The notes under the pieces are model-generated. The model saw only the letters and a list, made by a program, of their open reading frames with translations. It was not told the origin of the DNA and did no database searches. Source: Tetracladium setigerum (lineage: Eukaryota; Ascomycota; Leotiomycetes; Helotiales). Taken from it: a DNA stretch of 64,000 nt. The stretch's first letter is position 1. Every line of letters starts with the position of its first letter. This document shows, piece after piece, positions 45,937 through 56,936 of this stretch. The DNA is taken from NCBI GenBank assembly GCA_031472005.1, contig PZJY01000003.1:1984001-2048000 (forward strand), read 5' to 3'. A program made the translations under genes and the position numbers.

Positions 45937-47630
45937 CGTGAAAGATTTCGATGAATGAAAATCTTGAAAATACAATGAGATGATGTTTCTACATCGCATT
46001 TACGAGGTACGACGCATAGAATATATATACCTCTGATCAGAACATGGACAAAAGGATAGCATGGCCATACTCAGAGTTTGAAATGAAATTGCACCCTTCC
46101 AAACATCCTGATTGAGATTGAGCCCAAGTTAATTAAGAACATCATCAAGTCTCCGCTTCTTGAATCATCTGACGATTGCTTTAATAGGACACAAAAGGAA
46201 ACAATTATGGGTTGACAATGCCTTGCTCCAATTAAAATTCAGGAAATTAATTGTTTTGGAACGAAGTGTGTTCCACATTAAGCGGGACCTTTCGCCGGAC
46301 TTCCTGCTTCAAATTAATAGCTCCGAACATATATACTCTTTCTCTCCTGAATTTGCACAGAGTTGGAGAACTCGGTTTTATCCGCTGATATAACTTTGGA
46401 TGACATATTTCTTTGATATGGACCTCTGGTATGGCTAAAGGGGTAGTGGTACGTCAGGCACCTCCCCTCCCCCTTTCCCCAGGTATCGGCTAAATTACCC
46501 CACAAAATGGTTAAGCTTTTGTTTATCCAGTGGATGAATTGACCTGCTTCGGCACGGCACAGGAGTTGAGGCTATTCTCATGCTCCATTCCGCCGGGTAC
46601 TGTATTGTTGAAGTATTGTTTTCGCTTTGAGAAATCACAGTTGGGTGATGTGGTTGTTGGTCCGTCTTGATTGGGTTCGGGCTTCAGGTGGAGAAGTAGT
46701 TGACTTCTCCAGCTGAGACTGGTACAGTACGGATTGACTGTGGTTTATTGTGAAGAAAATATAAATGAGAATAGGGGTACAATCATTTGACGTGGCATTT
46801 GATGTGGCGCTGAATCAACTGCGTGGACAGAAATGGGCTATCAATTGGCATGTAGTCTTACTGTACTGCACAGTATCAGACGACAAACTCTAGGTGACAG
46901 ACCGAGGGCAACGCACGGCAAACCTGCCCCCTCCTACTCTTATTAGAGTTCAACGACTAAGTAGTCCACGTTCCGTCTCTACAATTGTAACTTTGTTACG
47001 AATGTTTAATGGCAATTATGTTTCGCATATTTGCGATAGGGGCGCTGGAAAACAGGACCGGGCGCGGATAGATTGAGCTAAAGTTGCCTGACCATCACAT
47101 GCGGATACAACGTTTTTTCCCTTCAATATGACAGATCCGACATTTTCCGCAATTGGTTAGTCCAGGGATTTGAATGACCGAGAAGTTGCAGCCGTCTTCA
47201 ACGGCGGTCATTGCTCAGTTAGTGCAGGTCTGTGCGGTTGTAAAATGGCCTTTGCTCTGAGAATTGACTTCCTTTGCTCGTCGACGTCTCATTCTCAGAA
47301 AGTTGTCGACCAAAGCTCAAAACTTCAAAAGAACGATACAACATTTACTTTGGCTTATTCCTGATCATTGTCCGTAGTTTTTAGGGTATCACTCAATCCA
47401 TAGATGGTCATTACTTTGAAGTGATTAGAGTGATTTGACTTTTTATATCTGTCACTAAATACTCGAACAAATTGTTTTGACCCCCAAAATCTGGTGTTGT
47501 CTTCCATTCCAAGAGCACGCTTGCTAAATTCAATATGAAAACCGTGGTATTATATCCAAGAAAACAAAGTGCCAATCCTAAAGTTCCCCCAAAAAAGTGC
47601 GCAGAAGAATAGAGTGGAGTTTCGGTAAAC
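45937..47630. other. long intergenic region
   Basis: 1.7 kb without a supported gene. It includes the esterase promoter (TATATATA near 46022) and AT-rich sequence. Overlapping small frames around 46160-46390 and 47170-47360 lack domains. Confidence 0.45.
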
Positions 47631-48677
47631 TCATACCCCCATGTAGACACCCCCGTTCGCCTCGGGCCTCTTCAAATCCACGCTTCTGTCACTCCAATCC
47701 GTTGGCGTCTCAATCAAATCTGCCAGATCCTCCCCAGACCTCTGTCCATACTTCAAGCCATCGTCGACAGACTTGTTGCGCAAAGTAGAGCCCCCGACCG
47801 ACTTGTTGCGTGTATCACTTCCGACCTTGGTGGTCATGGTCATGTCTTGAAGTGGATTCTCCACAATGGTGCCGCAGGTCAATTGTCTGCTGAAGTCGTT
47901 TCCCTTATTCTTCACCAATTCGGAGAGTTGGTTCAGAATTGAAAATTCGATCTTGAGCTTGATGCTGTAGATTGCGGGTTTGTAGGTAGTTTGGATCTCG
48001 TAGTTGCCAGAGTATTGCGTGCCAAGTAGTGTCGCATCCAAAATCAGTACCACCACGTTGACCAAGATGAGGTGCTTGAAAAGCTTCTTGATTGGGCTGT
48101 TGCCGCTCTGCTCCGCGGGTCGAAGTAGCTTCACGGTTTCGTAAATATAAAGGATCGAGATGATGAATTCTTGGAGGACGAAGATCCCGAGTTGGAGCTT
48201 ATCGAAGATGACGAAAGTCTTAAGAATCTCAAGAGTCAGACGAGGGCCGGTGACGAGAAATGCGAGTGTCACGAGTGGAATACCAATGACGATGGCATTG
48301 AAGAGAATCATGTATAGTACCCATCGAACCCTCCACTCTTCTCGTACAATGAGGTGGAGACGAGAGTATAAGACAAATGACTGTCCCGACACCATGCAAA
48401 ACCACCCGAGTCCGACCAAGCCAGTTGGGAGCCACCATATGAAAGTGACATCGAAGAATTTCAGGACAAATCCAAGTGTATGAGGAACGATCCCCCAAGT
48501 GGCAATGATAAAGCTCCAGAAGTACAGGCCCTTTCGTTCTTTGAAGGTGCTATAGATGATAACGCTGAGCTCGAAAACGTTGTAAAGTGCGACCGCGGAG
48601 AATGCCACGATGGTCATGTAGATCGGGAGGTGTCCATCGAGAGCACCGGTGATACCGTGATCAGACCTGTTGGACAT
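47631..48677 (-). CDS. seven-helix membrane protein (DUF7703-like)
   Basis: Intronless, 348 residues on the minus strand. Seven hydrophobic segments occupy the first ~230 residues: IYMTIVAFSAVALYNVFELSV, FWSFIIATWGIVPHTLGFVL, LVGLGWFCMVSGQSFVLYSRL, WVLYMILFNAIVIGIPLV, LGIFVLQEFIISILYIYE and LILVNVVVLILDATLLG. The C-terminal 100 residues are hydrophilic, with two RNKSV repeats and a YGQRSGEDL segment. This pattern matches a fungal integral membrane family known only as a domain of unknown function (DUF7703, from memory). It resembles receptor topology, but no ligand or G-protein link is visible. Confidence 0.82.
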   Translation of the reverse strand: MSNRSDHGITGALDGHLPIYMTIVAFSAVALYNVFELSVIIYSTFKERKGLYFWSFIIATWGIVPHTLGFVLKFFDVTFIWWLPTGLVGLGWFCMVSGQSFVLYSRLHLIVREEWRVRWVLYMILFNAIVIGIPLVTLAFLVTGPRLTLEILKTFVIFDKLQLGIFVLQEFIISILYIYETVKLLRPAEQSGNSPIKKLFKHLILVNVVVLILDATLLGTQYSGNYEIQTTYKPAIYSIKLKIEFSILNQLSELVKNKGNDFSRQLTCGTIVENPLQDMTMTTKVGSDTRNKSVGGSTLRNKSVDDGLKYGQRSGEDLADLIETPTDWSDRSVDLKRPEANGGVYMGV

Positions 48678-51600
48678 TGTGGAGGTGTTTGGTTGATGTT
48701 CGTTAGGGGGTCTTGAATAGACTCGATGTAGTAAGAGATGAGGTTGAGCAGGTGATGTTCGTTAGGAGGTGTTCAGCCAACTTGCAATAGAGAAGGAGAA
48801 AGTTGTCTCTGGCTATCCAAGATATGAGGTTTATTCGCTGGGATTGAGCGATGTATATATAAATCCTTTGTTCTGACACACAAGAGGCGATAGAAACAAG
48901 AATGCCCAGGAGCGAGGTACTGTATTGCACCAACATCGAAGTTCAGTTCTTCAGCAGCAGCACGAAGTTGTGTTCCAGAATGGGCTCATAGCTTTCTGGG
49001 GAATCCCCAGAGATGCAGAGGCTTAAACAAGCGTGTTCTACTCTCTGGTTTCCTGTAACCACTCTCCTGGCAACGCCAGTTATTCCGTACGGCAATTGCC
49101 ATGCGACCTTCGATGAACCCCAGTTGAAATCTTAGCGCCACCGAGGAGAGTTGCTGGGTTTACATGAGGTGATATCCCCCAACCCTAATATTGGTTATCG
49201 GAATACGGTTAGCGTCCAGGGTCAAAGCATGCCAAGCAGCATTTTGCATGGGACAGAATATGATCAATCATCTGCTTTGACTGAAGATTTCCCATCGAGG
49301 TCTCAGCCACCTGGACCCAAATGATCAATTGCATGAACTTCGGATGTGGAAAGTGCTCCGGTAATCCGTCTGGATGGTACCGAAGTCGCCCGGATGCTGG
49401 CTGCCGATCATTCTGCCTAATGTCTTAACTCCTAAACGAAATACGTCCCCATTCACAGTGTACAGTACCTCGGTATGGGATTCTCCTACTCCTCATGGTT
49501 AGTCTCCTTGGCCCTGAATTCTTCAGATATTTGAAGCTAGCAACGCGGCCGAGAGTACGGTTAGCTGAACCCAATGAGAGGCGATCGAGATCTGGCAGGT
49601 TGCAGAGCAGAGACTGGCACTTGCTTTTTCCTTGGTCACCAGCTGCCGTCCCGGATTCAGGGGTCGTGGAACTGTCAGTGCCATTTAGGGACGCGTGAAA
49701 CGGATAATTGCTTTTTCGGCTTCCCTCCCCGGGAGAGAAGCGGCATCTAGACACCCCTGATCCGCACTCAGCCAACCGAGCATCACACGCGGGCGAGTAA
49801 ACCACCCCACGTCTCCGTGCTCAATACTGTAGAGAGAAGTTCATATATTTGCTTTCCTATTTCAAACTCTTCAGCATGTTCTCCTTGTTCACCATGCTGA
49901 TATGCACACCTACGTCGTTCAAGCCGCGAACTGAGAGTATGTAAGACACACGGAGTAGATAGGGATCATTTAGAGTTCATGACCTAAGGTCAGCTTCTCT
50001 AGTCCCCCATTCATCACCTTAAATATGATATATCATTTTCCGGCGAATTTTGAGTTGATGCAAAGGAGTTCTTCGAGACTGATTCTTTTCCACCATGGCA
50101 ATGTTGCCCGTCGCAGACAACCTATAGATTGCACCTATCTCTTGGAATCGTCTCAGATTACTCTCTGGTTCTTATGAAAACCGGATTTATTAAGCCCAGT
50201 GGCGAAAGTTATATGCTGGGCATCTTCTTGTTAGCCGTCCAAGTTCTTGGAACCTTCAGCTCCTATTTCTTTCGTTCCAATCAATGACCCGAACTGACAT
50301 TACAAACTTTCACGGCCTTTACCCATATGTGATACTTCGCTCATGACTGACTTGGTCCCCTGTTTCTCCTCCCGATTCCACAGATTCGGTCGTCCTGATT
50401 AACCTGGCACAGAGTCTGAGTCCTCCTTCAGCCAGTTACTTTGGCAAGTCCGCGGCAGAAGAGGGGAAGTTCGTATTTTGTTCGAGATTGAGTCGATGTT
50501 CTCAGTATGGCCAATCTCCCGCAGCACTGGAACTCTTTGGATGTTTCCTTTTTCTATTCCTCGTACGATGTGTCGTATCTTTTATCGCTCATACATGGAC
50601 CCTGGAACTTTGCAATGGAGTGACCTGGGGAAAGTAGTATGATTTCCCCGCACCATGAGAATGGGAAGAGTGGGATAAGGAATCTCTATCAGTTTTGATA
50701 TCAACAAGGTATTCAACCGCCGTTGTTACAGGCATTTCCCTAAATCGGTTAGCAATCGAATAAGCGACAACAAGTTAACAACAACCGACTGACAACCTCC
50801 ATATACAACACCATGTAGCATTTCTTCATGACAATTTCAGTCATTTGCATTTATCTAGATGTTTGCAATACAGAATCTTACTGTATAAGCAGGATAGAGA
50901 TTCTCCAAAAATATTTTGAGGCGTAACGAAATTGCCTCAATTATTTCCCAAATCTATTCAGCTTGCATAGCCACTCAGCATCACAACCGTTTTCGGCGAG
51001 GTTCAGCTAGGTTGTCCGCGACATTATGTCAACTGACACAACAACGCGGGTAGTAGGAACCAAGAAGGTGGCCATTGGTCAGACGAGCTGTGGAACCCAA
51101 ACGAATGTCTGTTCCATGGAAGCGCTAGATCGAAGAACTCTGTAAACTCATATTCTCCTTGAATCTAGCGCTCAATCTTTCAGCATTCGTCGACTTCTTT
51201 GAGTTTTGGTCGGGGTAAACGAAATACGAAAATACAGCCGCATATGTTTTAGAGTTAAAAACTCGACCGAAGCTCTGGGACTGGGCATCGCTCTTTTGTG
51301 TTCACTTGTTGGCCCGGACGCCTGGTGGCCGAAGGCCCGAAATCTAGGCGAGATTGCCTCCACCGTCGTCATCGTCGACATTGTTATATGTTCAGGCGAG
51401 AGTCATCCGGAGGTTTCTCCGCCCTCCGAGTCGCTGGAGACTACTGTCCCTGGAGGGTTGTGATTCTTGTGCCCGGCAATTCTTCCTTCGGGATGTTCAT
51501 TCTCATCTGCACAGTTGATCTCTGTAGATCTGCCGTTACATGAGACTATCTAGATTCGGAAGGCATCCATAGAATATTCTAAAGCCAGCGTCCGACTTTT

Positions 51601-51996
51601 GGAAGGCCAGATCACGTGAGTAAACCGAGTTGTCTACAATCGTTTTCAATGTGTCCCTGAGCCTCGAATTGATCCACATAGATTAAGTGGTGTTTTCCAC
51701 TGTTCTTCCAATGGAATGTGGAACTAAAAGGTGAAGCATTTATTGCTGTCCCGTGATCAAAACTTGGTGAGTGAGCCTTTGCTGCTGCTGCTGCCCAACC
51801 AAATGGAAGGTGCTTTTGTCGTGGCTTAGCAAGGCGCAGTTTCCATCGTCAACAGGAGCAAGAGCTTCTTCTTATATCAAGAACGTAAGTTTAAAACTTC
51901 CCGTCTCTAGAAGTCCTCGTTATTTTAAGTTCACTCTGAGTAGCGAATACCGTCCGGAGTATTCCATACAAACCGACCTGAATCAAGACACTAGTG
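48678..51996. other. 3.3-kb gene-poor region
   Basis: The longest stretch without a gene in the window. The best frame (minus, 49425-49805) has no domain and a composition unlike the neighbours. I found no terminal repeats, transposase fragments or RNA genes by eye. It may hold an unrecognised non-coding RNA or decayed DNA. Confidence 0.5.
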
Positions 51997-53762
51997 ATGA
52001 GCGTCAACATGTCGTCTGAAGGGCCCTATTTCCAATACGTCCAAAGCCTCGCAGGTCAATTTCCAAGGCTACAGCTTCTCGTGGATTTCATGTCACAGCA
52101 TATCAAGATAAGAGGATATCATGAAGAAGCGGATGTTACGCGAAGAATGAAGTATGTTGACGTTGCTGTGGTGGATCTCGATACTCCAACGCCAAGCCAC
52201 AAAACCTTCAACGACTCCCCGACCTTATTGCAACACTTAAATACCCCTCATGAACGAGAGTCTCCTCGTGTTATCCTGGTAGAGAATCTTTCTGCCGAAG
52301 TTATAGAGCTCCTAGGAAGCACATATAAATTAGACCCCGCTTTTTCGAGGATTATGTGCAGGGTATTCAGAGCTTTCTAGGCGACAACTGGGAAGGAGAT
52401 AAAACTCAAAGGTTGGGATCATCACAGGCCGATATCCTCAGTCGAGACTTTTTGAACTTTAAGCTTTCACGCCCTTATCCCTTTAACGGCTGGAAGGCGG
52501 CTTGGATAGCGAGGGTGAAGTTGAACGTACCCCGCATTGGAAATCGTACCCAGAGTTTATTTTTGAAGGAGAAGCACTCATTGTACGGACCCGTGCGAAT
52601 CGATGGAGGAATTCCTACATGTACGTTGTTGCTTTCATTTACATTTACTTCAGTGTACCGTAGGGGTCCTCAAAATACTAAACATCTTTTGTAAAGTTAT
52701 CGTTCTTTGTGATCCTTTGTTGGACACGGCTCTGCCAAATGAGCTACACCTTAGAAACAACGAGGCAATCCCACTATTTGACCCACAAACAACCTATACA
52801 ATAAACACAACTAAGCGAAAGCACGTATCGATGCGATCGACTCTAGCAAAAGAACTTCTTCAATCACCAATGTTAGACAGTCAAGAAGTGCGAAACCTTC
52901 TCATCCATACGATTTTGAGAATATCTCTGGACTTCCATAATGCTGCGATTCACGAGTTATCTCTTTACAGATATCGACTAGATTCGAATTACTCCAATCG
53001 ACCAAGGGATTCATACAGCTCAATGGTAGCATCGCTGAATGTAAGCGGGGGATGGATGAATCTCCACGAATCAATCAACAGATCTCTGTACCAAATCAAA
53101 ACCACTGGGATCGTTTCTCTCCCCGCAGGAGAGATGCGCAAGTCTTTAGAAATGGAGGTCCAGCATTTAGAGGATGGACACAAGCGAGTGCATCGACGAC
53201 AAGCTCAAGTCCTCGAATTCCTTCGGCAAGAGCAGGAAATTTACTTCACTAGAAGTGTTGAGAGACTGACCATCATCGCGTTTTTGTTTCTGCCATTTTC
53301 GACAATGGCGACTATTCTGAGCATTGATGATACCATGCGCTTCGGGGTGTTCTTTGCTTTGTCCGTACCGATTTCTCTTATTTGCATTGCATTCGGTCTT
53401 CGTGGTACTTCTCCTAAAGAAGTTTCGATTAATACCACGAAATTGGTAACGCGAGTACGCCTGGTGTTCGGTTCAAGCATCCGGAGGCTACTCTGGCTTA
53501 AGAACCGTGACAAGGCTGCTTTGAAATCTGACCTCGAATTGAGACCAGAAGATGCAGGTGAGTTTAGATACATTCATATGAGTTGAAGTCAAAGAAGCAA
53601 GCTAACAAAACTTGAACGATAGAATTGTTGGACATCTACCAGAAGGTGTTGGAGGTCAAGTCTGGCTATGATGAGAAAGGTATGACCAATTTGATCCATG
53701 AAGTTGAGAACAGACCTTCAATGCGCCAGAGAGCTTCTGGCAAGTCGAAGTTTTCACATTGA
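51997..53762 (+). CDS. CorA-like membrane protein (one frame break)
   Basis: Exons 51997-52620, 52697-53557 and 53623-53762. The first part reads YFQYVQSLAGQFPRLQLL ... LDPAF; the frame then breaks at the T5 run 52341-52345. One more T would give FFEDYVQGIQSFLGDNWEG, the expected continuation, so a base is probably missing. The rest has helical segments (FHNAAIHELSLYRYRLD, VHRRQAQVLEFLRQEQEIYF) and two final membrane helices (LTIIAFLFLPFSTMATIL and FGVFFALSVPISLICIAFG). This is the layout of fungal CorA-like Mg2+ transporter-domain proteins. The GMN selectivity motif after the first helix is absent (SID instead), as in many fungal relatives, so ion transport is uncertain. Confidence 0.75.
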
Positions 53763-54464
53763 TGAACGATGCCCTTTGCACAACATGCAGGTGCATTCTG
53801 TTCATGTCGTGTATTCTCCTCGGTTCCGCGCTCGAGAAATCGGAAAATTCCTCCTGCTGAGAAGTTGTCATTTGGAACTGCGTGAGTATACTGGCAAACC
53901 TCGCTCACTACTCTTGCTTAATTATGACTGAATTATTGGATTTCATCGCACCAGCTATTCTTTTTGGTCCAGTGAAACAGCGACCAATTTGGCGGGCTTG
54001 AAAACCAGGGCCTTTGAAAGGATCCACGAGACTTCTGCCCTTTCTGATTGATCAACTTGACGCGATGCAGATTTTGGGCTAGATATCCCAGCAACAACAG
54101 GGCATGTTTACACTTCGTGGTCCACTCGTGAGTCAACGCGATTTTCGTGTTGTCGTCGTGGCCAACCATTTCGTCGCGGCATGAATGTTCTGTGAAGCAC
54201 CCCTGAGAAAGGTTCAGGGCGCCGTAGATCGCGCTTCCCTTTTAGGACACATGTAAACAATCCCTCGTCCATGTTTACTGAGGTCTCAACTTCGGCCTCA
54301 TAAGAAGTGCTTGACTTCTTCTTTCCACGTATTCAGTTGTTACCTTCTCTTTTTATCTTTTTTATCTTGAAGATTACAGATCTTCCAATTGACTTGCAAC
54401 GTTGCAAGTACCGTCATTTCTTGTTCAATTGTTGACAGGCTACCCCGCCAAGGTATCCAAAAAC
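53763..54464. other. intergenic
   Basis: Tandem spacer of 0.7 kb. An in-frame extension from 54402 could add 21 residues to the next protein, but the ATG at 54465 is followed by the better N-terminus. No other gene. Confidence 0.45.
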
Positions 54465-56936
54465 ATGGACGACGACAACCAAAATCAATCGTCAATAATC
54501 GACCTGACCGACGACCGTCCGCTTTCCGTACGAAGGAAGAGACGAAATGCAAGCATAGGATCCTACACAGAATCTAAGGCTACCTCCTCTCATCAAAAAA
54601 ACTCTTACCAAACTCACGGCATCTCAACTCCTCCCCAGACACCCAAACGCTCCAAAAAGCGCGTTCGATTCTCGGACCCTGGTCCAGTACTACTCTCAGA
54701 ATGCCATAGTTCTCCCTCAACATCCTCTGGCTTGACGCCTTTCATCCGACGCACTTCTCTCTTGAGCACGCCTTCTTCCTCCTCTGCTTCGAAACGTCGA
54801 CATTCCTCTACGACGCCTTCGACGTTGTGGAATCGTGCGGAATATAACGATACGGCTGTTCCCTTCTCCGGCACACTGCAATTCGCACCACTGAGACAAG
54901 TGCTGGATGGAAGGGTCAAGAGAAGACTGCGGAGACATCGGTTGAGCGAGGAGAGTAATTCAATTGAATTGGATAAGAGACATGAAGCAAAAGCACGGAA
55001 ATCAGAGGTGGAGAGGTTGAGGCAGGAATTGGCTGCCAAAGATGCGGAAGTGCAGAGCATGCGGGACGAACATGAGATTGCCAGCCAGTTTGAAGAGGAG
55101 TCCGGCGGTTCGTTAAGTACAAACACAAACACGGGACTTTTGTCAATTAAAGTGCGGGAATTGGAGCAGGAGATTCGGGAATTGAAGGCAGAGCTTGAAA
55201 GGAAGTCTGTCGAGGAGGAGGAACCGCAAACACCAGATTGGACATTGAATGCACGAGATCCTTTTGCTTTTGGTCAAAACAACGACAATGACGAAGATGA
55301 CCGTATGATAACGAATTACGATGATGATTTTGGGCCGAGCATGATGGAGGACGATGAGATGATCTCGACGCCTACAAGGCTCAATACTTCATTTCCATCA
55401 CCCCCTTCAACCATGCCAAATACACCGTGCAGAGGAGATGTCGGTCTTGATGCTGGTATTCAGGTCACATTGCCTATACCAGATCTAGAGAAGGAACAAC
55501 TCAAACAACAGCTACAATCTCTTCAAACCGAAATCGCCAAGCTCAGTTCCTCAATGGCATTCAGAGACGACCAGCAAACTCGCCTGACAGAAAAACTATC
55601 CGAATTCCTCCCCGGTGACGAATCACACGATCACACAACCGTTGATGCAGCGCTCGACAAAGTTCTCACGACTCTCGCCCTCGCACAGTCAGAAGGCATA
55701 GAAACCACGCATGCTTTCTCAGCCCTCACAACAGAGATCTCAAATCTCGGCTTCCCACTTGCAGCACCCGATGCCATGCTCGAAGCAATCGGGAAGCAAT
55801 TCCGCCAAGCGCGTCTTGATCTCGAGTACCTTATGCCCGGCGAAGCAGTCGAAGGTTTCGAGAATCACAAATTACTCGAGATGCTGATTTCGCGCATCCG
55901 AGTGCTGGTTGAGAAGGTCAAGGATCAGGATGATTCCATCGATCAGTATCACGAGCAGGAGCTTTTGCTGAGACAACAACTCGATGCCAGAGTCACTGTG
56001 CTAGATAGTGTGAAGAATGAGCTTTTCCTCGCAAACTCCGTTGTTGGAGATTTGAGAGAGGAAGTGCATGAGAAGGAGACGAGCAATGAACGTTTGCGAT
56101 CTGCACTTGACGGGTACAGAGATGAGGTTGATGGTCTTGAGAAATTGATTGAAAGGATTGAGAGGAATGGGAAGGTCGCTGAAGATCAACTCCAGAGTGA
56201 GATTCAGGAAGCTCAGGATCGCCTCCAGGATGAAGCGCTGAAACATGATGTCACTCGCGCTGAGAACGAAGGCAAGGAAATCATACTCATGGAGCTAGAG
56301 CGCCGTCTCACAACTGCTCTGCGATCAATCTCCGAACTCGAATCTCAACTCACAACTCTCGGAGCTTGCAACGCAGGCCACGCACAAACTGTTGCCCAGC
56401 TGAGCACCACTCTACGTGATCAAGAACAAGAATACAAATCTGCACTCACTCTTCAAGAATCCCAGGTCGTCGAGCTGAAACGCGAGATTGAGCGTGTAAA
56501 TGAAGCACTGAAAACGGCACAACTCACCATCCTGGAGCTGAGAAATGGGAATCAAACCCTCGAAGGACAAATTCAGGGCGAGAAATCACGCGGCTTGTTG
56601 GTTGTTCAGGCTATGAAGGATCAACTGACTCGAGCGCTGGAAACGGGGATGGGATATGTGAACGGTGATGTTTCTATTGCTGGGAGCGAGGATGAAGGGC
56701 CACAACCACAGTCATCTTCATCAGCGTCGGCATCAGCATCAGCATCATCCGTGAGAAGGGGCAGATTCTTCGATGCTGGGCTGGCGAGAAGAGGGAGCAA
56801 GATGAAGCTTCGCAGGAGGTATGACAGTGGACTTGGGTTTTTGGAGGAGGAAGATGCCGATGAGATCGCGATGCAAATCTCGAGCGATGTTGAAAATGCT
56901 GTTGATGATGCTCTACACCAAGGCGCTCACTTCTAG
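54465..56936 (+). CDS. long coiled-coil protein with SIM and RVxF motifs
   Basis: Intronless, 823 residues. The start MDDDNQNQSSIIDLTDD carries a SUMO-interacting-type core (IIDLTDD, residues 11-17), and KKRVRF at 64-69 fits the PP1-docking RVxF motif. A Ser/Thr-Pro-rich stretch follows, then a first coiled coil (KSEVERLRQELAAKDAEVQSM), an acidic part (NDNDEDD), and heptad-rich helices from about residue 340 to 750 (LKQQLQSLQTEIAKL; LRQQLDARVTVLDSVKNEL; VVELKREIERVNEAL). The C-terminus has a Ser/Ala run and a basic RRGSKMKLRRR segment. I do not recognise an orthologue outside fungi. Nuclear or spindle/kinetochore-type scaffolding is possible from the motifs, but is inference. Confidence 0.8.
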   Translation: MDDDNQNQSSIIDLTDDRPLSVRRKRRNASIGSYTESKATSSHQKNSYQTHGISTPPQTPKRSKKRVRFSDPGPVLLSECHSSPSTSSGLTPFIRRTSLLSTPSSSSASKRRHSSTTPSTLWNRAEYNDTAVPFSGTLQFAPLRQVLDGRVKRRLRRHRLSEESNSIELDKRHEAKARKSEVERLRQELAAKDAEVQSMRDEHEIASQFEEESGGSLSTNTNTGLLSIKVRELEQEIRELKAELERKSVEEEEPQTPDWTLNARDPFAFGQNNDNDEDDRMITNYDDDFGPSMMEDDEMISTPTRLNTSFPSPPSTMPNTPCRGDVGLDAGIQVTLPIPDLEKEQLKQQLQSLQTEIAKLSSSMAFRDDQQTRLTEKLSEFLPGDESHDHTTVDAALDKVLTTLALAQSEGIETTHAFSALTTEISNLGFPLAAPDAMLEAIGKQFRQARLDLEYLMPGEAVEGFENHKLLEMLISRIRVLVEKVKDQDDSIDQYHEQELLLRQQLDARVTVLDSVKNELFLANSVVGDLREEVHEKETSNERLRSALDGYRDEVDGLEKLIERIERNGKVAEDQLQSEIQEAQDRLQDEALKHDVTRAENEGKEIILMELERRLTTALRSISELESQLTTLGACNAGHAQTVAQLSTTLRDQEQEYKSALTLQESQVVELKREIERVNEALKTAQLTILELRNGNQTLEGQIQGEKSRGLLVVQAMKDQLTRALETGMGYVNGDVSIAGSEDEGPQPQSSSSASASASASSVRRGRFFDAGLARRGSKMKLRRRYDSGLGFLEEEDADEIAMQISSDVENAVDDALHQGAHF

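Noticed and set aside
49425..49805. Possible 126-aa gene on the minus strand in the gene-poor region
   Set aside because: No recognisable motif and biased Arg/Ser composition; not enough to claim a gene.
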